Of a stretch of 64,000 nt of DNA, positions 55,721 through 63,526 are shown piece by piece. Positions within the stretch are counted from its first letter, which is position 1. Each line of letters begins with the position of its first letter. Under the pieces are notes generated by a model. The model saw nothing but the letters and a program-made list of their open reading frames with translations. It had not been told where the DNA came from and ran no database searches. The DNA is from Arenimonas donghaensis DSM 18148 = HO3-R19 (GTDB lineage Bacteria; Pseudomonadota; Gammaproteobacteria; Xanthomonadales; Xanthomonadaceae), in the NCBI RefSeq assembly GCF_000743535.1, contig NZ_AVCJ01000043.1:95563-159562 (forward strand). Direction: 5' to 3'. A program made the translations under genes and the position numbers.

Positions 55721-57967
55721 ATGGCGCTGAACCTACATGGGGTGGTTGTGGCCCAGGCCGACGGACTGGCGCTGGGCGGCATCGTCCAATGGGTGTTGCT
55801 GTCGATCGCGCTTTTCCTTTGCTGGCTGCTTTGGCGGGTCTGGAGCCACCGGCGCCGCCAGGAAACCTCGCTGCTGGGTGAGATCCACGAACGCGAGGAG
55901 CGCCTGAACCTGGCCCTGTGGGGTTCGGGCGACGAGTTCTGGGACTGGAACATCCGCGAAAACAGCCTCTACCGGCTCGGTGCCAGCCAGCTGTTCGGCC
56001 ACGGCAGCCGCGACCAGATGAGCACCGACGACTGGCGCACGCAGTCGATCCACCCCGAAGACCTGCCGCGGGTGCAGAAGCTGCTGCAGGAGCACATCGT
56101 CGGCCACACCGAGGTCTTCGAATCCGAACACCGCATCCGCAATGCCCGCGGCGAGTGGGTCTGGGTGCGGTCACGCGGCAAGGTGGTCGAGCGCGACAGC
56201 GCCGGCAGCCCGCTGCGCATGGCCGGCACCGCCCGCGACATCACCGCCATCCGCCGCGCCGAACGCGAACGCCGCGTCGCCCTGGAAGTGCTGCGCAGCA
56301 TGAGCGAGGCCGTGGCGGTGATCGACCTGGACTTCCGCTTCATCTCGGTCAACCCGGCCTTCTCGCGCATCACCGGCTACAGCGAAGAGGAAGTGATCAA
56401 CCAGAACAGCCGCCTGCTCGATTCGAGCCAGCACAGCGCCGAGTTCTACCGCCGGGTGCGCGACGTGCTCGAGCGCACCGGCCACTGGGCCGGCGAAATG
56501 TGGCAGCGTCGCAAGGACGGCGAGGAATTCCTGGGCTGGATCGAAATGAGCGAGGTGCGCGACGCCATGGGGCTGCGCAGCCATTTCGTCGCCGTGGTCA
56601 ACGACATCACGGACAAGAAGCGCGCCGAGCAGGAGCTGCGCTACCTGGCCAACTACGACACGCTCACCGGCCTGCCCAACCGCGCGCTGCTGTCCGAACG
56701 CCTGGGCCGGGCCATCGTGCGTGCCCGCCGCCAGGACACCCGGGTGGCCGTGCTGTTCCTGGACCTGGACCGCTTCAAGGACATCAACGACTCGCTCGGC
56801 CATGCCGCCGGCGACCGGCTGCTCAAGGCCGCCGCGACGCGACTGCAGGCCACCGTCGGTGCGTCGGACACCGTGGCGCGCCTGGGCGGCGACGAATTCA
56901 CCGTGGTGCTCGAGGACGTCGAGTCCTTCCCGGCGGTCGAGCGCATGGCGCGCGAAATCCTGACCGCTTTCACCATGCCGCTGGAAGTGGACGAACGCCA
57001 CGACGTCTCGATCACCCCCTCGCTGGGCATCAGCCTCTACCCCGACCACGCCCTGGTGCCGACCGACCTGCTCAAGTTCGCCGACACGGCGATGTACCAG
57101 GCCAAGGCCGAGGGCCGCAACACCTACCAGATCTACAACGAGACCATGGACGCGGAGTCGCGCCGGCGCGCCACCGTGCTGGCCTCGCTGCGCAAGGCGC
57201 TCGACCGCGGCGAGTTCCGGCTGGTCTACCAGCCGCGCATGGCGCTGGCCGATGGCCGCATCACCGGCGTGGAGTCGCTGCTGCGCTGGCACAGCGCCGA
57301 GCTGGGCGAGATCCCGCCGACGGTGTTCATCCCGCTGGCCGAGGAATCGGGGCTGATCCTGCAGATCGGCGACTGGGTGCTCAGCGAGGCCCTGCAGACG
57401 CTCAAGCGCTGGCGCGCCAACGGCCTGAACGAGGTGTCGATCGGCATCAACGTCTCGGTGCTGCAGCTGCTGCGCGGCAACCTGCCCCAACAGCTGCGCA
57501 CGCTGATGCAGGACCTGGGCGTACCCTCGAACCGCATCGAACTGGAAGTCACCGAGTCGATGGTGATGCAGAACGCCGAACAGACCACCCACGTGCTCAA
57601 CGAGCTGCGCAAGCTCGGCATCACCCTGGCGATCGACGACTTCGGCACCGGCTATTCATCCCTGGTCTACCTCAAGCGGCTGCCGATCGACACCCTCAAG
57701 ATCGACAAGGAATTCATCGGCGACCTCACCCGCGACCCCGACGACGAGGCGATCACCGCCACGGTCATCACCATGGGCCATTCGCTGGGCCTGAACGTCA
57801 TCGCCGAGGGCGTCGAGAGCGAGCAGCAGCTGAGCTACCTGCGCGAACAGGGCTGCGACGAAATCCAGGGCTTCTGGCTGTCGCCACCGCTCGACTCGCA
57901 CCGCTGCCTGGCCTTCATCCGCAGCTGGCAGCCCGGCACCGTGGCGGCCATTCCGGCGCCATATTGA
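55721..57967 (+). CDS. Membrane-tethered PAS-PAS-GGDEF-EAL signalling protein
   Basis: 748 residues. One membrane segment (about 22-42), PAS domain with PAC tail (about 62-187, GSGDEFWDWN), second PAS/PAC (about 190-315), GGDEF domain (about 320-480) and EAL domain (about 495-745). The cyclase motif RLGGDEF is intact (near 388-394). The phosphodiesterase signature reads ESL instead of EAL (near 517-519), but the other metal and catalytic blocks (SIGINVS, EVTESMVM, DDFGTGYSSLVYLK, IDKEFI, EGVES) are present. Both c-di-GMP synthesis and breakdown are possible. Start ATG 55721; no strong ribosome site. Confidence 0.92.
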   Translation: MALNLHGVVVAQADGLALGGIVQWVLLSIALFLCWLLWRVWSHRRRQETSLLGEIHEREERLNLALWGSGDEFWDWNIRENSLYRLGASQLFGHGSRDQMSTDDWRTQSIHPEDLPRVQKLLQEHIVGHTEVFESEHRIRNARGEWVWVRSRGKVVERDSAGSPLRMAGTARDITAIRRAERERRVALEVLRSMSEAVAVIDLDFRFISVNPAFSRITGYSEEEVINQNSRLLDSSQHSAEFYRRVRDVLERTGHWAGEMWQRRKDGEEFLGWIEMSEVRDAMGLRSHFVAVVNDITDKKRAEQELRYLANYDTLTGLPNRALLSERLGRAIVRARRQDTRVAVLFLDLDRFKDINDSLGHAAGDRLLKAAATRLQATVGASDTVARLGGDEFTVVLEDVESFPAVERMAREILTAFTMPLEVDERHDVSITPSLGISLYPDHALVPTDLLKFADTAMYQAKAEGRNTYQIYNETMDAESRRRATVLASLRKALDRGEFRLVYQPRMALADGRITGVESLLRWHSAELGEIPPTVFIPLAEESGLILQIGDWVLSEALQTLKRWRANGLNEVSIGINVSVLQLLRGNLPQQLRTLMQDLGVPSNRIELEVTESMVMQNAEQTTHVLNELRKLGITLAIDDFGTGYSSLVYLKRLPIDTLKIDKEFIGDLTRDPDDEAITATVITMGHSLGLNVIAEGVESEQQLSYLREQGCDEIQGFWLSPPLDSHRCLAFIRSWQPGTVAAIPAPY

Positions 57968-57990
57968 CCCCGTCCCGAGGCCCGCCCAAG

Positions 57991-58221
57991 ATGTCCGCGA
58001 TGAGCGCCAACGACCCCATTGCCCAGCTCCAGGCCCTGGCCGAACGCTTCGAGCGCCTGGCCGAACAACACCGGCGCCTGCTGGAGGAAAACCGCAGCCT
58101 GCGCCAGGGCCAGGAACAGCTGGTGTCCGAACGCGCCCAGCTGCTCAACAAGAATGAACAGGCCCGGTCCCGGGTCGAGGCCATGATCGCGCGCCTGAAG
58201 TCGCTGGAGCACAACGCGTGA
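57991..58221 (+). CDS. Small coiled-coil protein next to zapA (TIGR02449-type)
   Basis: 76 residues, almost entirely one heptad-patterned helix (IAQLQALAERFERLAEQHRR through ARSRVEAMIARLKSLE). Its place directly before zapA, and size, match the TIGR02449 family of uncharacterised gammaproteobacterial proteins. A second ATG three codons in (58000) is an alternative start. The stop overlaps the zapA GTG (GTGA). Coupling to zapA hints at a division-related role, unproved. Confidence 0.8.
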   Translation: MSAMSANDPIAQLQALAERFERLAEQHRRLLEENRSLRQGQEQLVSERAQLLNKNEQARSRVEAMIARLKSLEHNA

Positions 58222-58511
58222 GCGAGCCGGTCAACGTCAAGATCCTCGACCGCGAGTACACCGTCGGCGTCGAGCCTGGCGAACGCGAGGGCCTCACGGC
58301 CGCCGCGCACCTGCTCGACGCCCGCATGCGCGAAGTCCGCGGTGGCAACCGCATGGCCGCCATCGACCGCGTCGCGGTGCTGGCCGCGCTCAACCTGGCA
58401 CACGAATTGCTGCAGCTGCGCGGCCAGGCCGAAACGCGCGACCAGGCGCTGGCCCAGACCCTGGGCGAACTCAACCGCAAGCTCGACGGCCTCTTCGACA
58501 CGGCACGCTGA
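58218..58511 (+). CDS. zapA: Cell division protein ZapA
   Basis: 97 residues from a GTG (58218-58220) overlapping the previous stop. N-terminal beta part VNVKILDREYTVGVEPGER, then a long dimerising helix to LDGLFDTAR. Bundles FtsZ filaments at midcell. Directly upstream of 6S RNA as in E. coli and relatives. Confidence 0.94.
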   Translation: MSEPVNVKILDREYTVGVEPGEREGLTAAAHLLDARMREVRGGNRMAAIDRVAVLAALNLAHELLQLRGQAETRDQALAQTLGELNRKLDGLFDTAR

Positions 58512-58539
58512 CGTTCACGCTTTCCCGCCGGGCCGGGAC

Positions 58540-58545
58540 TATAAT
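58540..58545 (+). promoter_or_regulatory. 6S RNA promoter -10
   Basis: Perfect TATAAT, about 6-7 bases ahead of the predicted RNA 5' end. The -35 is not clear (TTCACG at 58514 is 20 bases away). Confidence 0.65.
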
Positions 58546-58550
58546 CGCAA

Positions 58551-58742
58551 CCAGTCCTCTGCCGTGTCCGACAGCGTGCCTAACATTCGCCTTGTCCCAT
58601 AAACACGACCCGGGAATCTGGCCCAAAGTGGTGTGCATGTCCGCCCTGTTGCGGAAAGCCTGAAGCGATGGTCCGGGTACCCACTTGATCCCAGGGATCA
58701 AGGTCGTTTCGCACGCATCGGCATGGTGGAGGCTATTTTTTT
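58551..58742 (+). ncRNA. ssrS: 6S RNA
   Basis: RNA mimic of an open promoter that binds sigma-70 RNA polymerase in stationary phase. Evidence is synteny (zapA-ssrS-fau is the universal arrangement), a perfect -10, about 185 bases of non-coding sequence, a closing stem between the 5' AGTCCTCTGCCGTG and 3' GGCATGGTGGAGGCT, internal hairpin arms (CTTGATCCC/GGGATCAAG at about 58684-58702), and a final T7 run (58736-58742). Ends are approximate; the T-run overlaps the start of fau. Confidence 0.85.
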
Positions 58743-59321
58743 GAACCCGACTCGCCCCGAACTTCGCAGGCAACTGCAGGCCCGGCGCGCCGCGCTTGCG
58801 CCGGGCGAACGCCTGGCCGCGGCCGACGCGGTGGCGCGACACGTTTCCAGCCAACGCCACCTGCGTGAACCCGGCTACGTCGCCGGCTACTGGGCCGTGG
58901 GCGGCGAAGTCCCGCTGCACGCGGTGCAGCTGCGGCTGGCGCCGGCCCAGGTCTGGTGCCTGCCGGTGCTCCAGGACGACGGCCAGCTGCGTTTCGCGCC
59001 CTGGCGGGCCGGCGACCCCCTGGTCAACAACCGCTTCGGCATCCCCGAACCCGACGTCGATCCCGCCTCGACCCTGGCGCCCGAGGCCCTCACGCTGGTG
59101 CTGGTGCCACTGGTGGGCTTCGACCGGGCCGGCAATCGCCTGGGCATGGGCGGCGGCTATTACGACCGCAGCTTCGCCTTCCGCCGCCACGCCGCGGCGC
59201 CGCCAAGCCTGGTCGGCGTCGCCTACGCCTGCCAGGAAGTGCCGGCGCTGGCACACGAGGACTGGGATGTTCCGCTCGATGCCGTGGCGACCGAGCAAGA
59301 ATGGCGGGTGTTCGGGCGATA

Positions 59322-59322
<1 letters not shown>
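58741..59322 (+). CDS. fau: 5-formyltetrahydrofolate cyclo-ligase
   Basis: Converts 5-formyl-THF to methenyl-THF with ATP. I choose the TTG at 58741: it gives 193 residues with a typical N-terminus (LNPTRPELRRQLQARRAAL), and GGAGG at 58727-58731 sits 9 bases ahead. An in-frame ATG at 58723 and longer starts lie inside the 6S RNA. Motifs are GYWAVGGEVPLHAVQ, LVPLVGFDRAGNRLGMGGGYYDR (nucleotide/folate site) and VGVAYACQEVP. The stop TAA shares its last base with the EVE gene ATG. Confidence 0.9.
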
Positions 59323-59801
<479 letters not shown>

Positions 59802-60461
59802 ATGTCCCGAGACGCACAGAAGAAACTCGCCGCCGAAAAGGCACTGGAATTCGTCGAGGACGGGATGATCGTCGGCGTGGGCACGGGCTCGACGGTGGCG
59901 TTTTTCATCGACGGCCTGGCGGCGATGAAGGACCGCATCGAAGGCGCAGTGTCGAGCTCGGAACAGAGCACGCGGCAGCTGCAGTCGCATGGCATCGAGG
60001 TTCTGGACCTGAACGCGGTGGGCCCGCTGAAACTGTACGTGGACGGGGCGGACGAATGCGACCCGTACAACCGGCTGATCAAGGGCGGCGGCGCGGCGCT
60101 GACGCGCGAGAAGATCATCGCGCAGGCCAGCGACCGCTTCGTCTGCATCATCGACGCGGCCAAGCAGGTGGAGCACCTGGGGGCCTTCCCGGTGCCGGTG
60201 GAAGTGGTGCCGATGGCCCGAAGCCTGGTGGCCCGCGCCATCGCCAAACTCGACGGCCAGCCAATCTGGCGCGAGGGCGTGGTGACCGACAACGGCAACT
60301 GGATCCTGGACGTGCACAACTGGCGCATCGCGGACCCGGTGGGCCTGGAAGCCAAGCTCAACCAGATCCCGGGCGTGGTCACCTGCGGCCTGTTCGCGGC
60401 CCGCGGCGCCGACGAAGTCATCATCGGCGACCAGATCCGCCCCCTCCGCCGCCCCGCCTGA
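59802..60461 (+). CDS. rpiA: Ribose-5-phosphate isomerase A
   Basis: 219 residues; interconverts ribose-5-P and ribulose-5-P. Motifs are [43 protein letters not shown] (active-site Asp/Glu/Lys), and [12 protein letters not shown]. Start ATG directly abuts the EVE stop. The final codons GCC-TGA fall within the 48-base terminal inverted repeat of element B. Confidence 0.96.
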   Translation: MSRDAQKKLAAEKALEFVEDGMIVGVGTGSTVAFFIDGLAAMKDRIEGAVSSSEQSTRQLQSHGIEVLDLNAVGPLKLYVDGADECDPYNRLIKGGGAALTREKIIAQASDRFVCIIDAAKQVEHLGAFPVPVEVVPMARSLVARAIAKLDGQPIWREGVVTDNGNWILDVHNWRIADPVGLEAKLNQIPGVVTCGLFAARGADEVIIGDQIRPLRRPA

Positions 60462-61121
60462 CCCCCAGCCCCTCTGTAGGAGCGCCTTCAGGCGCGAAGC
60501 TTTTGCCTTGCCCTTCGGGCAAGCAGGGCTTTGAGTCGTGGTGCCTTCGCGGGTGGAGGCAGCGTGCAGTCGCCCTGACCGACACGCCGCAAGTACCTCC
60601 CTGTAGGCTCTTCGTCGACGTCCTTGTCTCCGAAGGTCGGCCAGGGCGACCGCACGCTACCTCCTCGAAATGTCGTCGTGGCTGCCGGGCAAGCAGGCGG
60701 GAAGCCACCTTCGGAGACGACTATCGGCATCCGGCGAGTGCCGCACCCCTGGCACTTCGACGCGAAGCGTCTGGCTGGCAACCTGCGGCCCGTTGTTGAA
60801 GTGGGAGCGTCGTCGTGCACGCTATGTCCTCGACGAAGCGGAAGACATGGATGTCCGTAGCGGCGCCGGGCAGGATGCCCAAGTGTCGCGGAGCGCATGG
60901 ATGCGCGGGAGCGACCCGGCCGTGAGCTGGTCATGGATGACGCTTGGTCCCGGCCGGACGGCGAGGACGTAGCGTGCGCGGCGGCGCCTCCTACGAAAGC
61001 AGCACAGGCCGCTGTGCCTGCCTTATGGGCAGGGCCAAGGGCTCGGGACTGAAGGCCCTCCCACAGGGACGGGAAGCTTCGCGCCTGAAGGCGCTCCTAC
61101 AGAGGGGCTGGGGGTCAGGCG
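60455..61121. repeat. Composite palindromic intergenic element, copy B (inverted relative to copy A)
   Basis: Fills the 653-base gap between convergent rpiA and the Crp-rhodanese gene. Terminal inverted repeats are 48 bases and perfect (60455-60502, 61074-61121), extending through the stop codons of both genes. Then, read inverted, the same blocks as copy A: TGTGGGAGGG-type motif (61065-61045), hairpin arms at 60962-60977 with 60817-60832, and the second hairpin 60555-60667. Copy B is about 60-90 bases longer; extra segments lie near 60840-60910 and around 60690-60740. The blocks that share one frame in copy A fall in different frames here, arguing against a protein product. Confidence 0.85.
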
Positions 61122-62170
61122 TTGCTGGTGGCTAGCATGCGGAGCATGGCGCCGAGGCCGCCGTGCAGGGCGCTGACTTCGTAGCCCAGGCGCTTGAGCA
61201 CGAAGGCCGCGGCGGCGGAGCGCTCGCCGGTGTTGCAGTACACCACCACCCGCGCACCCGGCGACAGCACGTTGTCCACGTCCTCGCGCAGGCGGTACAG
61301 CGGCACGTTCACCGAACCGTCGATCGCGCGCTGGTCGTGCTCCTCCGGCATCCGCACGTCCAGCAGCACCGCGCCCGCCTGCACCTGGCGGGCGGCGTCC
61401 GCCGGCAGCACCCAGGACAGCATCGGCGGCTTGAGCACCGCCTCGAAGGCCTCGCGCGAGAGCCGCATCAGCTGCCCGCCCTGCATCATCCGTACCGTCG
61501 CGTTGCGCGGCATGTTCGACAGCAGCGCGTCCTCGCCGAAGGTGTCGCCCTCGCGCAGGTAGGCCACCACCTGCGGCGCACCGTCGAGGTACTTCGACAC
61601 CGACGCCGTGCCCGAACGCACGACGTAGAAATAGTCGGCCGGATCCCCCTCGCGCATCACGATCTCGCTCGGCTTCACCGTCACGGGTTCGAACATCTGG
61701 AACATTTTTTCGATGTTGCCCGTCGGCAGGCGCGCGAACGCCGGTGCCCTGAGCAGGCGGAACACCCAGTCGTTGCCGCCCGGGGCGCTGCCGAAGTGGC
61801 GGTAGTTGTCGTCGCGGCTGAGCTGGTCCCAGGTGATCAGCTTCTCCAGGTAGCGCCGGTCCACCCGCATCACCTTCGCCTTCGACGACACCACCTTGGC
61901 CGTGAACCGGCGCGGCACCGCGTCGTTGAGCGAATAGCGCCCGTGCGGCGCCGTGGCGATGTGGGCGACGTTGCGGCCGTCGGGATAGACGCAGCGCAGT
62001 TCGCCGTCGAGCAGGTACAGGGTGTCGTCGTCCAGGTCGCCGGCCTCGAAGACGTTGTCACCGCGCTGGTACTCGGAAACCAGGGCCTCGCGGGCCAGCT
62101 GGTCCCGGGTTTCCTGGCGCAGTGACTCCAGCGGGAAGAGGCGGGCAAGTTCGGCGGCGGGGACGGGCAT
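61115..62170 (-). CDS. Tandem cyclic-nucleotide-binding-like plus rhodanese protein
   Basis: 351 residues: two Crp-like sensor domains (about 8-130 and 140-255) and a C-terminal rhodanese domain (about 258-345). The second sensor domain keeps a phosphate-binding-cassette-like GDTFGEDALLSNMPRNATV. The first has lost that pattern. Rhodanese active site CNTGERS (Cys near 309), with VLLDVRMPEEHDQRAIDGS ahead of it. There is no helix-turn-helix, so it is not a transcription factor. Similar proteins occur in Xanthomonadaceae next to rpiA; function unknown. Could link a small-ligand signal to sulfur transfer or redox. Its stop TGA lies in element B. Confidence 0.85.
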   Translation of the reverse strand: MPVPAAELARLFPLESLRQETRDQLAREALVSEYQRGDNVFEAGDLDDDTLYLLDGELRCVYPDGRNVAHIATAPHGRYSLNDAVPRRFTAKVVSSKAKVMRVDRRYLEKLITWDQLSRDDNYRHFGSAPGGNDWVFRLLRAPAFARLPTGNIEKMFQMFEPVTVKPSEIVMREGDPADYFYVVRSGTASVSKYLDGAPQVVAYLREGDTFGEDALLSNMPRNATVRMMQGGQLMRLSREAFEAVLKPPMLSWVLPADAARQVQAGAVLLDVRMPEEHDQRAIDGSVNVPLYRLREDVDNVLSPGARVVVYCNTGERSAAAAFVLKRLGYEVSALHGGLGAMLRMLATSNA

Positions 62171-62261
62171 GGGCGGGCTCCGGGAGCGAATACCCTGAGT
62201 CTATCGCCGGGCGGGGCGAAAGCGGTAGCACCGGCTAAGCCGCTTCCTCTCCCCCGAACCG

Positions 62262-62303
62262 AAAAACAAAGAGGGCCCCCTTTCGGGAGCCCTCTTTGTT
62301 TTT
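62262..62303. terminator. Rho-independent terminator, left copy
   Basis: AAAAACAAAGAGGGC ... GCCCTCTTTGTTTTT, a 15-bp stem with A and T tails on the two sides, so it works in either direction. Duplicate of 62438-62479; a backup for the tRNA/ribosomal transcript. Confidence 0.85.
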
Positions 62304-62437
62304 TGGCTGGGGGACCAGGATTGCCAAGCCCATCCATGGGCTTGGCCCCTGCGCTTCGCTCCGGGGTCGGCTGCGCCGACCAAATTTGTTCCAGACAAAT
62401 TTGTCGAACACAGGCCCGTCTCCTCTCCCCCGAACCG

Positions 62438-62479
62438 AAAAACAAAGAGGGCCCCCTTTCGGGAGCCCTCTTTGTTTTT
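62438..62479. terminator. Rho-independent terminator after tRNA-Gln, right copy
   Basis: Same hairpin as the left copy (AAAAACAAAGAGGGC / GCCCTCTTTGTTTTT), beginning at the base after the encoded CCA of tRNA-Gln. Ends the minus-strand rplM-rpsI-tRNA transcript or the tRNA alone. Confidence 0.9.
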
Positions 62480-62553
62480 TGGCTGGGGGACTAGGATTCG
62501 AACCTAGATAGGCAGAGTCAGAGTCTGCAGTCCTACCATTAGACGATCCCCCA
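62480..62553 (-). tRNA. tRNA-Gln (anticodon CTG)
   Basis: Minus strand, 74 bases including encoded CCA. Acceptor TGGGGGA pairs with TCCCCCA; discriminator G then CCA. D arm GTC...GAC with AATGGTAG loop; anticodon arm GCAGA-CTCTGAC-TCTGC, giving anticodon CTG; T arm CTAGG-TTCGAAT-CCTAG. Lies 30 bases behind the rpsI stop, so possibly cotranscribed. Its 3' 19 bases are repeated at 62304-62322. Confidence 0.96.
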
Positions 62554-62583
62554 ATTCCGGGACCGCGCCAGTTTACGAAACGA

Positions 62584-62976
62584 TTAGCGCTTCGAGAACT
62601 GGGTGGCGCGGCGAGCCTTGTGCAGGCCGACCTTCTTGCGCTCGACTTCGCGGGCGTCGCGGGTCATCAGGCCAGCCTTGCGCAGTTCGGGCTTGAGCGT
62701 GTCGTTGTACTCGACCAGGGCGCGGGCGATGCCCAGGCGGATGGCGCCGGCCTGGCCGGTGATGCCACCACCCTCGACGGTCACGGTGAAGTCGAACTTG
62801 TCCGACATGTCACTGACCACCAGGGGCTGGCGCACGATCATGCGCGAGGTCTCGCGGCCGAAGAACTCGTCGACCGGACGGCCGTTGACGATGATCTTGC
62901 CGCTGCCCGAACGCATGAACACGCGGGCGGTGGAGGACTTGCGACGGCCGGTGCCGTAATTGTGCTGGGTAGCCAT
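62584..62976 (-). CDS. rpsI: 30S ribosomal protein S9
   Basis: 130 residues, ending in the basic tail FSKR that reaches the P site. [14 protein letters not shown] at the N-terminus, [21 protein letters not shown] in the middle, [21 protein letters not shown] near the end. Nine bases after rplM, the standard rplM-rpsI operon. Confidence 0.98.
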   Translation of the reverse strand: MATQHNYGTGRRKSSTARVFMRSGSGKIIVNGRPVDEFFGRETSRMIVRQPLVVSDMSDKFDFTVTVEGGGITGQAGAIRLGIARALVEYNDTLKPELRKAGLMTRDAREVERKKVGLHKARRATQFSKR

Positions 62977-62985
62977 GTAAATACC

Positions 62986-63426
62986 TTAAGCCTTGAAGTC
63001 CAGCGCCTGCGGCTGCTGGGCGGTGTGCGGATGTTCGGAGCCCTTGTACACCTTGAGCTTCCGGTACATGGCGCGGCCAAGCGGATTCTTGGGCAGCATG
63101 CCCTTGACGCCGATCTCGATCACGCGCTCCGGGTGCGCTTCCAGCGCCTGGCCGAGCGACTCGGTCTTCAGGTTGCCGACGTAGCCGGTGAAGCGGTGGT
63201 ACTTCTTGTCCTGCAGCTTGTTGCCGGTGACGTGGATCTTCTCGGCGTTGATCACGACGAGGTAGTCACCCGTATCAACGTGCGGGGTGTATTCCGGCTT
63301 GTGCTTGCCGCGCAGGCGACGCGCGAGTTCCGAGCACAGGCGGCCCAGGGTCTTGCCGCTGGCATCGACCACATACCAGTCTTGCTTGACGGTCTGGGCG
63401 TTGGCGCTGACGGTCATGGACTTCAT
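62986..63426 (-). CDS. rplM: 50S ribosomal protein L13
   Basis: 146 residues from the ATG at 63424-63426, which has GGAG five bases ahead; the ATG three codons on (63415-63417) is the alternative. Motifs [36 protein letters not shown] and [19 protein letters not shown]. First gene of the ribosomal operon, divergent from the GlcF-like gene. In E. coli L13 represses its own operon through the leader; no obvious structure was assigned here. Confidence 0.98.
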   Translation of the reverse strand: MKSMTVSANAQTVKQDWYVVDASGKTLGRLCSELARRLRGKHKPEYTPHVDTGDYLVVINAEKIHVTGNKLQDKKYHRFTGYVGNLKTESLGQALEAHPERVIEIGVKGMLPKNPLGRAMYRKLKVYKGSEHPHTAQQPQALDFKA

Positions 63427-63466
63427 GACGGCTCCAAATATAGAAATCGGGGTTGAAAGAAGCGGA

Positions 63467-63495
63467 ATGATAGCTGCGTTCCGGACCTCGTGCAA
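63467..63495 (-). promoter_or_regulatory. rplM-rpsI promoter
   Basis: On the minus strand TTGCAC (63495-63490), 17-base spacer, TATCAT (63472-63467); start expected near 63459, about 33 bases before the rplM ATG. Good match to sigma-70. Confidence 0.75.
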
Positions 63496-63526
63496 GCCCG
63501 TTTTAACCCCGTGTTAGCATCGCCGC

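Larger units (their letters stand above)
62245..62498. repeat. 78-base direct repeat: terminator plus tRNA-Gln 3' end, with a hairpin-rich spacer
   Basis: 62245-62322 and 62421-62498 are the same apart from one base (62316/62492). Each holds TCCTCTCCCCCGAACCG, a terminator hairpin, and the last 19 bases of the minus-strand tRNA-Gln (through CCA). Only the right copy continues into a complete tRNA. The 98-base spacer (62323-62420) holds further inverted repeats: GCCAAGCCCAT/ATGGGCTTGGC, GGTCGGC/GCCGACC and CAAATTTG twice. The rest of the gap (62171-62244) shows nothing further. Confidence 0.85.
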
